Shown here piece by piece: positions 39,771 through 47,371 of a DNA stretch of 64,000 nt. Position 1 is the first letter of the stretch. Each line of letters starts with the position of its first letter. Below the pieces are notes generated by a model that was not told the origin of the DNA, did no database searches, and was given only the letters and a program-made list of their open reading frames with translations. Source of the stretch: Brucellaceae bacterium (lineage in GTDB: Bacteria > Pseudomonadota > Alphaproteobacteria > Rhizobiales > Rhizobiaceae); assembly GCA_020637775.1 (NCBI GenBank), contig JACKJV010000008.1, forward strand, positions 1-64,000, read 5' to 3'. The position numbers and the translations under genes are program-made.

Positions 39771-40652
39771 TTGAACTGGGATGACGTGCGCATCTTCCTC
39801 GCCGTGGCGCGTGCAGGCCAGATCCTTGGCGCGGCGCGGCGTCTTGGCCTCAATCATGCCACGGTGTCGCGGCGCATGTCCGCGCTTGAGGACGCATTGG
39901 GCGTCAAGCTGGTCGATCGGCAGACCACCGGCACCGAGCTGACGCCGGAGGGCGAGCGGTTCCTGGCCACGGCCGAGGCCATGGAAGCCGGCATGATCGC
40001 CGCGCGCGCGGAACTGGCCCCCGATCAGGCCGCCGTGTCGGGAACGGTGCGCATCGGCGCGCCGGACGGCTTCGGTGTCGCATGGCTGGCGCCCCGGCTG
40101 GGCCGGCTCACCTCGCTCCATCCCGGGCTTACGATCCAGCTAGTCCCGGTGCCGCGCAGCTTTTCCCTGTCGCGGCGCGAGGCCGACATCGCCATCACCA
40201 TGGAACGTCCCGAGGAGGGGCGCCTGGTGGCCGGAAAGCTCGTCGATTATACGCTCGGTCTCTACGCTGCCAGCAGCTATGTCGATGAAAACGGACTTCC
40301 CTTGTCCGCAGAGGCGGTCACCAACCACAGCCTTGTCGGCTACGTGCCCGATCTCGTCATCAGCCCGGCGCTCGACTATGCCGGCGAAATTGCCCCGGAC
40401 TGGCGCTCCACCTTCGAGATTTCCTCGGCCCTTGGCCAGATGGAGGCCGTGCGCGCCGGTGCCGGCCTCGGCATCCTTCACACATTCCTGGCCAGGCGGC
40501 ACGAGGATCTGGTGCCCGTTCCGGGCTTCCCGTTGATCCGCCGCGCCTACTGGATCGTCTACCACGAGACGCTGAAGCCGCTCAGACACATCCAGGCCGT
40601 GGTGCGGTTCATCCAGGACGAGGTGGAAGCGGCCCGCAGCACATTCGTCTGA
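39771..40652 (+). CDS. LysR family regulator divergent from mmsA
   Basis: A 293-residue LysR protein with the winged helix NWDDVRIFLAVARAGQIL and LNHATVSRRMSALEDALGV, followed by a substrate-binding domain. There is no ATG in the right place. TTG 39771 was chosen because GGAG lies 6 nt ahead and the protein then starts LNWDDVRIFL as in related regulators. GTG 39759 and TTG 39765 are alternatives. The divergent mmsA gene is the probable target. The stop is followed by the structured 310-bp gap before the Cas9-like gene. Confidence 0.9.
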   Translation: MNWDDVRIFLAVARAGQILGAARRLGLNHATVSRRMSALEDALGVKLVDRQTTGTELTPEGERFLATAEAMEAGMIAARAELAPDQAAVSGTVRIGAPDGFGVAWLAPRLGRLTSLHPGLTIQLVPVPRSFSLSRREADIAITMERPEEGRLVAGKLVDYTLGLYAASSYVDENGLPLSAEAVTNHSLVGYVPDLVISPALDYAGEIAPDWRSTFEISSALGQMEAVRAGAGLGILHTFLARRHEDLVPVPGFPLIRRAYWIVYHETLKPLRHIQAVVRFIQDEVEAARSTFV

Positions 40653-40962
40653 CCTGGCGTGAACCAGACCGGCCTGAACGGTGCCGGCCGAAGGCCCGGC
40701 GGCGCGGGACCGGCAGTCCGGCCATGCCGGACCTGCCCTCTGGAGCGGCCAGGTGACGGGGGCAGACCGGAGCCTGCCCCCTGTGTGACGGCGTTCGCCT
40801 GGTTGCCGGAGGGAACGCAGCTTTCCGGATAGGTTTACCTTGGGGCAAGATGCCAACCGTGCATATGGTGCGATCACGCCCCTCCGTGAAAACGCAATTG
40901 AGCGCCTGTCTATGCCTCGGCGACGGTAATCGCCGTCCGCAGGAAGGACAGGGGCAGCGGCC
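40653..40962. other. 310-bp intergenic region before the Cas9-like gene
   Basis: The region holds the candidate structured RNA and, nearer the gene, a weak promoter-like pair (TTGGGG 40840-40845 and TATGGT 40864-40869, 18-bp spacer). A 6-bp hairpin CGGCGA-N6-TCGCCG (40918-40935) lies ahead of the AGGAAGG/GGGG ribosome-binding region at 40941-40954. No direct repeats of CRISPR type and no transposon ends were seen. Confidence 0.6.
40668..40858 (+). ncRNA. Candidate structured RNA upstream of the Cas9-like gene
   Basis: This gap has no supported ORF but contains an unusually dense series of hairpins. An 11-bp stem (one bulged C) is formed by GGCAGTCCGGC (40712-40722) and GCCGGA-C-CTGCC (40726-40737) with a 3-nt loop. 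A perfect 8-bp stem is formed by GGGGGCAG (40758-40765) and CTGCCCCC (40774-40781). These are nested in CCAGG/CCTGG (40749-40753, 40798-40802). CCGGA/TCCGG follows (40806-40810, 40824-40828), then GGCA-AGA-TGCC (40844-40854) closed by GGTT/AACC. The first two hairpins share GGCAG-N-CCGG...CCTGCC and look related. Strand and transcript ends are uncertain. A guide, tracr-like or omegaRNA-like role is inference. Confidence 0.35.
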
Positions 40963-43194
40963 ATGGTATTGCGTTTCGCGTTCGATCTCGGCACCGGTTC
41001 GATCGGAATGGCCGTCTCGCGCACCGGCCCGGACGGCGGTCTCGACCCGGTTTTCTCCGGCGCCCGTATCCTGCCGGCCCGCCCGCCCGGGCAGATTGCC
41101 CGCCTCGGGATGAGACGCAAGCTGGCGCGCTACCGCAAGCGCCGCAAGGCGCGGCGGCGGGCTTTCGCATCCATGCTGCGCGGGGCCGGCCTGCTGCCGC
41201 CGCCAGGACCGCGAAGCAACTCCCTCTTCGCGCGCGATCCCTATCTATTGCGGGCCGAAGCGCTGGACAAACGCATATCCCTGCATGCTTTCGGCCGCGT
41301 GCTGATGCACCTTCATCAGCGCCGCGGCCGTCCTGTTTGCGGAAACCTGCCCCAGGCGGACACCAGTCCACTTGGGGCACGCACGCAGGGCGAATACCTG
41401 GCGCGGCGCCATGCCGGCCCGGTCCGAAGCCGGAAGGCCCTGCGCCATCGGCTCGGCAGCGCCTGCGCGGCGGAGGTTCCGGCAACAAACCGGCTCCAGG
41501 TCATCACGGAATTCGAACTGCTCTGGCAGGCACAGCAGCGGTTTCATCCGGCAGCGCTGGACGATACGCTTTTTCGTTCCATACACGCTGCCTTGTCCGA
41601 TGAAGGAGCACAGGCAGGCGGACCACGGTATCACGATCGCCGGATCGCGCCGTCGCTCGGTGCCTTGCGCGACTGCATGGCTGCCCTGGAGCGCCGGTTT
41701 GGCAAACCGGATGCCGTGGTCATCGAACAGGCTTTCCCGCCTGCCGCCGCCCCCGGGGAAAGGACCGTTGCTCCCGTCCCGTCCTGGGGTTTCGATCTCC
41801 TGCGTGCGGCGCGCCTGCGGCCGAGCCGCCACCGCCGCCTCGTTCTCGCGCTGATGGCGCGTCAGGAAAAGGCAGGCGGCGGAAAGGCTTTCTGCCCCTA
41901 TACCGGCAAGGCACTCAGGCGGAACCATCTCTTCACCGGCGCCTATGAAGTCGATCATGTCGTCCCGGTCTCCCGCGGCGGGGCTTCGACGGCGGCAAAC
42001 CTCGTCTTGTGCCATGCGGCGGCAAACCGGCAGAAGGGCAATCGCCTGCCCGGTGAAATGGATGCCGCAAGGCCCCGCCAGCGCCGTCCGGACGACCGCG
42101 TCCGTGCCCTGCACGGCCCTTGCCGGCCCCGCTTTGCCGATCGCCATGAAACCGGCCGCCGGACGGAACTGCGCGGCGCGATGCATCGGCTGGCCGAAGC
42201 TGCGCGCGAACGCATCGCGGCGCGATGGCCACAGGCGCGCATCGAATGGGCTGCCCCGGTGGCGGTTGCGGCACTGCGAAAGGCGCTTCAGCGCGAAAAC
42301 GATCACCCGCTCTTCGCCAAGCCGCTCGAAGACAACCGGAACCATGCGCTCGATGCGCTGCTGGCATTGCATGTGGCAGCAGCGCAAAAGGCCTGTGCGA
42401 CACGAATTCTGCCTGTCCTGGACAATGCGACGGTGACCCACGCCGCCGATTCCGGCGGGCCGGCGACGAAGGAAACGCGGTATGGCGCGGCCCTGCCGGC
42501 GGACGGAACGCCGCTGGTCCTCACCCGCCGGCCCCTTGCCTTTCTCAACCGGGCGGAACTGCGCCGGATTCGGGATGATGCACTTCGCCACCGCGTTTGC
42601 GAAAGGGTCGCCAGCCTTCCGCCCGATGCCGGATTGGGCGAGGCGCTGGCTGCGCTATCGCGTGAAACCGGTATCAGGCGGGTGCGGATTGCCAGGCGCT
42701 CCGCTGCCGCCCGCCCTGCTGGCGATGGCAGCGCCTGGGTCATGCCCTCGGGCAACGCCCATCTGGATATCGTGTCGCTGCCCACCGGTGAGTGGATCGC
42801 CTGCGGCGCCAGCCTCGCCGATATTGCACACAAGGCCTGGCGGCCGGTCTGGGAACAGGCGCGGATCGGGGGGAAGCTCGTCATGCGGCTGCGCACAGGC
42901 GATATGCTCGAACTCGACGGCCCGGAACCTGAGTCGGGAAAGCGTGTTCTCAGGACGGTTCGCCGGCTGGCCAATGCAAAGGGCCGGCTCTATCTCGCCG
43001 CCCCTCGCGACGGCGGTTCCCTCACGAGCCGTCACGCCGACCGCGACGATCCGTTCCGCTGGGAACTGGTGACCGCCGAAAGTTTGCGCAAGCGCAACGC
43101 ACGGGCCCTGGATGTCTCCCCGGCAGGGGAGGTTCGCCCCCGGCGCAGCAACGTGGTCCTGCCGGTTGTGCCGGTTGCCGGGTCCCGCCCCTGA
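40963..43194 (+). CDS. Solitary compact Cas9-like RuvC/HNH nuclease with reduced recognition lobe
   Basis: 743 residues against about 1000-1100 for type II-C Cas9. RuvC-I FAFDLGTGSIGMAV (Asp8) is followed by the arginine-rich bridge helix RRKLARYRKRRKARRRAF (51-68). Cas9-specific landmarks then follow: LMHLHQRRG (114-122), TQGEYLARRH (141-150) and EFELLWQAQQ (183-192). Next comes LGALRDCMAALERRFGKPD leading into RuvC-II AVVIEQAF (Glu255). The large helical segment that normally sits between the LWQAQ region and RuvC-II is almost absent. HNH has CPYTGK (311) and DHVVPVSRGG (Asp331, His332), with Asn346 and Asn355. RuvC-III is NHALDALLAL (His461, Asp464). The C-terminal ~230 residues keep type II-C features (KLVMRLRTGDMLELD, DPFRWELVTAESLRKRNARA, SPAGEVR). 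All catalytic positions are intact, and base composition matches the neighbours. No cas1, cas2, csn2 or array lies within the window. It is not IscB: there is no PLMP domain. The role is unknown. Confidence 0.9.
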   Translation: MVLRFAFDLGTGSIGMAVSRTGPDGGLDPVFSGARILPARPPGQIARLGMRRKLARYRKRRKARRRAFASMLRGAGLLPPPGPRSNSLFARDPYLLRAEALDKRISLHAFGRVLMHLHQRRGRPVCGNLPQADTSPLGARTQGEYLARRHAGPVRSRKALRHRLGSACAAEVPATNRLQVITEFELLWQAQQRFHPAALDDTLFRSIHAALSDEGAQAGGPRYHDRRIAPSLGALRDCMAALERRFGKPDAVVIEQAFPPAAAPGERTVAPVPSWGFDLLRAARLRPSRHRRLVLALMARQEKAGGGKAFCPYTGKALRRNHLFTGAYEVDHVVPVSRGGASTAANLVLCHAAANRQKGNRLPGEMDAARPRQRRPDDRVRALHGPCRPRFADRHETGRRTELRGAMHRLAEAARERIAARWPQARIEWAAPVAVAALRKALQRENDHPLFAKPLEDNRNHALDALLALHVAAAQKACATRILPVLDNATVTHAADSGGPATKETRYGAALPADGTPLVLTRRPLAFLNRAELRRIRDDALRHRVCERVASLPPDAGLGEALAALSRETGIRRVRIARRSAAARPAGDGSAWVMPSGNAHLDIVSLPTGEWIACGASLADIAHKAWRPVWEQARIGGKLVMRLRTGDMLELDGPEPESGKRVLRTVRRLANAKGRLYLAAPRDGGSLTSRHADRDDPFRWELVTAESLRKRNARALDVSPAGEVRPRRSNVVLPVVPVAGSRP

Positions 43195-43241
43195 CAGGAC
43201 CCGGCGCCGCCCGGAAAGAGCGCCCAACCGGAACAGATATT

Positions 43242-43269
43242 TTGCCGATTGGCGCTGCGACCCTATATC
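43242..43269 (+). promoter_or_regulatory. Probable promoter of the photolyase gene
   Basis: TTGCCG (43242-43247), a 16-bp spacer and TATATC (43264-43269) resemble a sigma-70 promoter, 35 bp upstream of the start codon. The match is moderate (4/6 at both elements). Confidence 0.4.
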
Positions 43270-43303
43270 GCGGCATCTGTCATTGCAGCGCGAAAGGGAT
43301 TTC

Positions 43304-44851
43304 ATGGTTAGTGGCGGGCAAACGGAAAGCGGCCCGGTCTTGCGGCTGGTGCTTGGCGACCAGCTTTCCACCAGCCTCAGCGCATTGGAGGGCATCGGCG
43401 ACGGCGACATTGTCTTCATGGCGGAAGTCGCTGCCGAAGCCACCTATGTCAAGCATCACAGGAAGAAGATCGCCTTCCTGTTCGCCGCCATGCGTCATTT
43501 CGCCCGCGACCTGGAGAGCCGGGGATTGACCGTCGACTATACGCGCTATGGCGCAAGCCACGGCGCTTCGCTCGAAACGGCGCTGAAGGCGGCGATCGCA
43601 CGCCATGGCGCGTCCCGTGTCATCATGACCGAGCCGGGTGAATGGCGTGTTCTCGAAATGATGCGCAACTGGACAGAAACGCTCGGCCCCGCAGTCGAGC
43701 TCCGCCCTGATCACCGTTTCCTGTGCTCCCATGAGCGGTTTCGCGATTGGGCGGAGGGGCGCAAGTCCATGCGCATGGAATATTTCTACCGGGAAATGCG
43801 CAAGCAGACCGGCTATCTCATGCGCGGGAACGGGCCGGAGGGGGGCGAATGGAATCTCGACAGCCAGAACCAGGAACCCCTGCCGGACGGCGTGACCATA
43901 CCCCGGCGGCCCGACTACTCGGTCGATGCCACGACACGGGAAGTCATCGATCTCGTCGAACAGGAATTCCCGGACCATTTCGGCGACCTTGAACCGTTCA
44001 ACTATCCGGTCACCCGCCGTCAGGCGCTGCACTATCTCGATTGGTTCGTGGCCGAAGCCCTGCCCCGGTTCGGTACCTTTCAGGATGCGATGAAACAGGG
44101 TGAACCGCTGCTGTTCCACTCGCATCTCTCGGCGCTGATCAATTGCGGCCTGCTGGACCCGCGCGAATGCTGCCAGCGCGCCGAACATGCCTTTCATGCC
44201 GGCGATGCACCGTTGAATGCCGTCGAGGGCTTCATCCGACAGATCATCGGCTGGCGCGAATTCATCCGCGGGATCTACTGGCTCAACATGCCGGACTATG
44301 CCGCATCCAACAGGCTGCATGCACGCCGCGCGCTGCCCGGTTTTTTCTGGACCGGCGACACGCCGATGAACTGCCTTGCCCAGGCCATCGCGGAAACCCG
44401 CGCGAACGCCTATGCCCATCACATCCAGCGCCTGATGGTGATCGGGAATTTCTGTCTTCTGGCAGGGCTGAACCCGCGCGAAGTGCAGGAATGGTATCTT
44501 CTGGTCTATTGGGATGCCTATGAATGGGTGGAAATGCCCAATGTTCTGGGCATGATCCTCTGGGCCGATGGCGGTCTTTTCGCATCCAAGCCCTATGCCG
44601 CATCGGGCAGCTATATCGACCGCATGTCAAATTATTGTGGCGCGTGCCGATACAAGGTGAAGAAGAAGACCGGCGATGACGCCTGCCCCTTCAACTACCT
44701 CTACTGGGATTTCCTCGACCGCAATCGCGAATACCTGTCCGGCAATGCCCGCATGGCCATGATGTATCGCACGCTCGACCGGATGCAGGAGGACAGGAAA
44801 CATGCTTTCCGCGCCGATTCGCGCCGTTTCCTCGACGCGCTGAAGGACTGA
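43304..44851 (+). CDS. FeS-containing bacterial (6-4) photolyase / cryptochrome family protein (PhrB type)
   Basis: A 515-residue protein of the deoxyribodipyrimidine photolyase-related group. It starts with a Rossmann-like antenna domain (LRLVLGDQLSTSLSALEG). The C-terminal FAD-binding helical domain includes FIRQIIGWREFIRGIYW and the Trp/Tyr-rich NVLGMILWADGGLFASKPYAASGSYIDRMS, which is split here for recognition as MILWADGG and KPYAASGSYI. A [4Fe-4S] cluster is indicated by CGAC and a Cys 13 residues later in DDACPFNYLY, matching the C-x2-C-x12-C spacing of PhrB. It repairs UV (6-4) photoproducts using blue light. It lies 109 bp downstream of the Cas9-like gene and has its own promoter-like sequence, so cotranscription is possible but not required. 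Confidence 0.93.
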   Translation: MVSGGQTESGPVLRLVLGDQLSTSLSALEGIGDGDIVFMAEVAAEATYVKHHRKKIAFLFAAMRHFARDLESRGLTVDYTRYGASHGASLETALKAAIARHGASRVIMTEPGEWRVLEMMRNWTETLGPAVELRPDHRFLCSHERFRDWAEGRKSMRMEYFYREMRKQTGYLMRGNGPEGGEWNLDSQNQEPLPDGVTIPRRPDYSVDATTREVIDLVEQEFPDHFGDLEPFNYPVTRRQALHYLDWFVAEALPRFGTFQDAMKQGEPLLFHSHLSALINCGLLDPRECCQRAEHAFHAGDAPLNAVEGFIRQIIGWREFIRGIYWLNMPDYAASNRLHARRALPGFFWTGDTPMNCLAQAIAETRANAYAHHIQRLMVIGNFCLLAGLNPREVQEWYLLVYWDAYEWVEMPNVLGMILWADGGLFASKPYAASGSYIDRMSNYCGACRYKVKKKTGDDACPFNYLYWDFLDRNREYLSGNARMAMMYRTLDRMQEDRKHAFRADSRRFLDALKD

Positions 44852-44858
44852 GGGACGC

Positions 44859-44872
44859 CTGATCAGGATCAA
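44859..44872. promoter_or_regulatory. FNR/FixK-like box
   Basis: CTGAT-CAGG-ATCAA matches the TTGAT-N4-ATCAA consensus at 9 of 10 positions, about 65-78 bp upstream of the next start codon, compatible with activation at -41.5. One-mismatch matches are expected a couple of times per 64 kb by chance, so support is limited. Confidence 0.3.
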
Positions 44873-44936
44873 GGCACGGCGGCCCGGCCGGGTTAGCCTG
44901 CACCGCAGGAAACAGATCCGGTCAGGAGGAAATGGC

Positions 44937-46076
44937 ATGCGGTTTCGCGCCATGCTGGCGGCAGGGTGTCTTGCCTTGTCATTCGGTTCACCGGCCACGG
45001 CTGGCGAGGTCCATACGCTGGACGGCCTCGTGTTCGAGGCACCGGACCGGTGGGCGCAATTCGCCGGCATCGAGGGGCAGGAGCTCGGTTTCATACGCCC
45101 CGACAGTCTCGGCCGCCTGTCGGTCTACTGGTGGCTGCCCGATGAACCGCTGCTCGGCGCGCCGGATATCCTGTCCCACGAAACGCTGACCGTCGCGGGC
45201 CGCCCCGCCCTTCTCATCCACTATGATTTCTATTCCGAGGAATCGCTGAAGGCGGTGCTGCTGGAACCCCGTTCCGATGGTCGCCAGCTTGTCATTGCCA
45301 TCGATTTCCCCCGCGGCGAGACCGCAACCCATGACGCCCTGCTCCGCCAGGTGCTGGAAAGCGTGCGGCTTGGCGTGGATGCCGCCTCGCCAGGGGAGGC
45401 GGGCCGGGAGGATGTCCCGCCGGCCGGCGGTTCCGGCGGGCCGGTCGCGCCCGATGGCGGCTCGACAGCCGTTCACGCCTGGCTCTCTGCCCGCTTCGGC
45501 CCGGATTGCAGCATGGTTGAACTGGAAGAATGGCGCCACCCGGTTCGCGATGTGCTGCAACAGGCAGGGGCCAACCGCCTGCTTTGGCTGGCGCTGTGCC
45601 AGGACCGCACCTATCCGGTCTTCGGCATGGCGTTCGACTACGATCCCGCCGGCGCCACGCGGGATTACTTCCTGCCCCTGTGGCAGGACATGCTGGATGC
45701 CAATGGCGGCTGGGCCTTTTCCGTTGCCGTGCTGGGCGACCAAATCCTGATCAATGTGGCGCAGGATGCCGGCGGCATCGTGGTCGACGAGGAAGCGCTC
45801 GAAGCGACCCCGCCCGACCCAGCCACCGCTGCGCCGGGTTCCGGGACCGGCACGGAGCCGGGCATTGCCTTCACGGATGATCTGCCCGCCCGCGACGATG
45901 CGGGTTCGTCATTGTCTCTGCCTGGGCCTCTGCCTGGCGGAAACGGCGGCTCCGCCCTTTCTGGAGCCGATCCGGAGACCCTTCCACCGGTATCGGGAAC
46001 GCCGGACCCCGGCGCTTCGCCGCGCAACGGCATGGAGGCCGTCATGCGCGACCTCAACGACTATCTGAAGGATTGA
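44937..46076 (+). CDS. Exported protein of unknown function
   Basis: A 379-residue protein with a signal peptide (MRFRAMLAAGCLALSFGSPATA). Residues about 24-145 look like one alpha/beta domain (LDGLVFEAPDRWAQFAGIEG, SVYWWLPDEPLLGAP, AVLLEPRSDGRQLVIAIDF). A Gly/Pro linker leads to a second domain at about 165-285, with two cysteines (DCSMVELEEW, LALCQDRTYPVFGMAFDY). The C-terminal ~90 residues are low-complexity Gly/Pro/Ala. ATG 44937 is 7 nt after GGAGG. I do not recognise the family. The next gene, also exported, follows after 4 bp, so they form an operon. Confidence 0.75.
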   Translation: MRFRAMLAAGCLALSFGSPATAGEVHTLDGLVFEAPDRWAQFAGIEGQELGFIRPDSLGRLSVYWWLPDEPLLGAPDILSHETLTVAGRPALLIHYDFYSEESLKAVLLEPRSDGRQLVIAIDFPRGETATHDALLRQVLESVRLGVDAASPGEAGREDVPPAGGSGGPVAPDGGSTAVHAWLSARFGPDCSMVELEEWRHPVRDVLQQAGANRLLWLALCQDRTYPVFGMAFDYDPAGATRDYFLPLWQDMLDANGGWAFSVAVLGDQILINVAQDAGGIVVDEEALEATPPDPATAAPGSGTGTEPGIAFTDDLPARDDAGSSLSLPGPLPGGNGGSALSGADPETLPPVSGTPDPGASPRNGMEAVMRDLNDYLKD

Positions 46077-46080
46077 TCCC

Positions 46081-47016
46081 ATGGCCCGTCTTGTCCGCCT
46101 TCTTGCGCTGATCGCACTGGCACTGGCATTGCAGGCGCCCGCGGCGCAAGCCGGCCAGCAGGATGACGTCGATTACGTGGTCGATCGCATCGGCAAGGTT
46201 CTGGACGACTCCCTGGAGCGCAAGAGCTGGAAAAACAGCTATGAGCTTGCCGGAAAGAACATCGAGGATCTGAAGAACACGCTGCGCCAGGGCGGACAGG
46301 TATCCTCCAACCCGGTCCAGGCGTATCGGGACAAGCTTGCCGCCATGCTTGAAGAGCGCAAGCGCATCTGGAAGGAACTGGACGATCTCCAGCAGAAATT
46401 CCAGAAGGACCGCACGCGCTATTCGCAGCAGGCCATCCGCGACATTGTCGGCGAGATGATCAACCGCATGCGCCCGCGCGCCGGCGCGCTCGACCCCTTC
46501 TCCATCGCCATGTCGAAAAACATGGAGGTCATCAAGGATGATTTCTACAAGCTGCGCACGGCCGACCAGGGCATCCGCCTCATCGACGACTACAAGCGCT
46601 CCATCCTGCCCGCCATACATGACATGCGCGACCGCGTGCACGGGCTGGAGCCGCTGCTGACCGCCTGGAAGGCCGTCTCCGAACCGGCAGGCTTCGAGGG
46701 CACCTATTCGGGCCGGCTGGGCGGCGGCGCGTCTGGCACGATCGAGTTCCGCATCTTCGGCCTCCAGGTCACCGGCACCGTCGCCGGCGCCTATCAGGGC
46801 GACCCAGTTTCCGGCTCCTTCACCGGCCGGGTGTCGCCCGATGGCGCGTTTTCGGCATCGCTGAAAGGTCTGGTTGGCGCCGGCAAGTGGGACAAGCCCA
46901 TGTCCTATGCCGGAAACCTGTCCGGGCGGATCACGCCGCTTGGCGCGACAGGACAATGGAAAGCGGGAAACCGCTGGGACATGCCGTCCGGCGACTGGTC
47001 GGCAACGCGGCGCTGA
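46081..47016 (+). CDS. Exported coiled-coil protein of unknown function
   Basis: A 311-residue protein with a signal peptide ending APAAQAGQQDD. A predominantly helical central part has coiled-coil-like character (KLAAMLEERKRIWKELDDLQ, QQKFQKDRTRYSQQAIRDIV). The C-terminal ~95 residues form a beta-rich, glycine-rich domain with a twice-repeated pattern (GTYSGRLGGGASGTIEFRIF, then VSGSFTGRVSPDGAFSASLKG and AGNLSGRITPLGATGQW). The latter resembles repeated-strand ligand-binding or surface domains, but no family is recognised. It overlaps no other gene and is translationally close (4 bp) to the preceding exported protein. Confidence 0.75.
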   Translation: MARLVRLLALIALALALQAPAAQAGQQDDVDYVVDRIGKVLDDSLERKSWKNSYELAGKNIEDLKNTLRQGGQVSSNPVQAYRDKLAAMLEERKRIWKELDDLQQKFQKDRTRYSQQAIRDIVGEMINRMRPRAGALDPFSIAMSKNMEVIKDDFYKLRTADQGIRLIDDYKRSILPAIHDMRDRVHGLEPLLTAWKAVSEPAGFEGTYSGRLGGGASGTIEFRIFGLQVTGTVAGAYQGDPVSGSFTGRVSPDGAFSASLKGLVGAGKWDKPMSYAGNLSGRITPLGATGQWKAGNRWDMPSGDWSATRR

Positions 47017-47028
47017 TGGCTGCCCCGC

Positions 47029-47190
47029 TCATCCCCCCGGCCGGACGGCAACGGTCATGACGATGGCCGCGATCGCGATCAGGGCGAGCTTCCAGAAGTC
47101 CTTGCGTCGTTTCAGTCCCGGCAGGCCGAGCGGCTTGATCAGGTGTACGGCCATCATGAGGATGATGATGAGGGACAGGATTTTCGACAA
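47029..47190 (-). CDS. Small membrane protein with TTG start
   Basis: A 53-residue frame on the minus strand from TTG 47190, with GGAG positioned 7 nt ahead of it. The protein has two hydrophobic helices (SKILSLIIILMMAVHLIKPL and FWKLALIAIAAIVMTVAVRPG) separated by a basic linker (LKRRKD). The two-helix layout and well-placed Shine-Dalgarno sequence favour a real gene. Function unknown. Its 3' end faces that of the exported protein gene at 47016. Confidence 0.6.
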   Translation of the reverse strand: MSKILSLIIILMMAVHLIKPLGLPGLKRRKDFWKLALIAIAAIVMTVAVRPGG

Positions 47191-47371
47191 TGATCGGCTC
47201 CGGCGTGCAAGTGAGGGCAACGAACACGGTTGCCGCGGCACCGTCAAGCCTGCACGCCCTGTTGCCGGGGCCGCGCCGGACAGGCCGGAGCGCCCGGTGC
47301 GCGCTCTGGCGGCCTTGACCTTTGGCGGTCTCTGACGCACGGTCCCGGCCTTCGGAAAATGAGGACTGAAC

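Noticed and set aside
40850..41113. Plus-strand open frame overlapping the start of the Cas9-like gene
   Set aside because: It runs out of frame into the conserved RuvC-I and bridge-helix coding sequence and has no ribosome-binding site or recognisable motif.
41245..42591. 448-codon open frame on the minus strand inside the Cas9-like gene
   Set aside because: It is antisense to a gene with all Cas9 motifs, has Arg/Gly/Ala-rich composition, no recognisable domain and no ribosome-binding site. It is a high-GC shadow frame.
40963..43194. Assignment of the Cas9-like gene as IscB
   Set aside because: IscB proteins begin with a PLMP domain and are about 400-500 residues. This protein starts directly with RuvC-I and has a type II-C-like C-terminal region and Cas9 recognition-lobe remnants.
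43230..43269. EcfG-like promoter ahead of the photolyase
   Set aside because: GGAAC occurs at 43230-43234, but no CGTT follows at 16-17 bp spacing.
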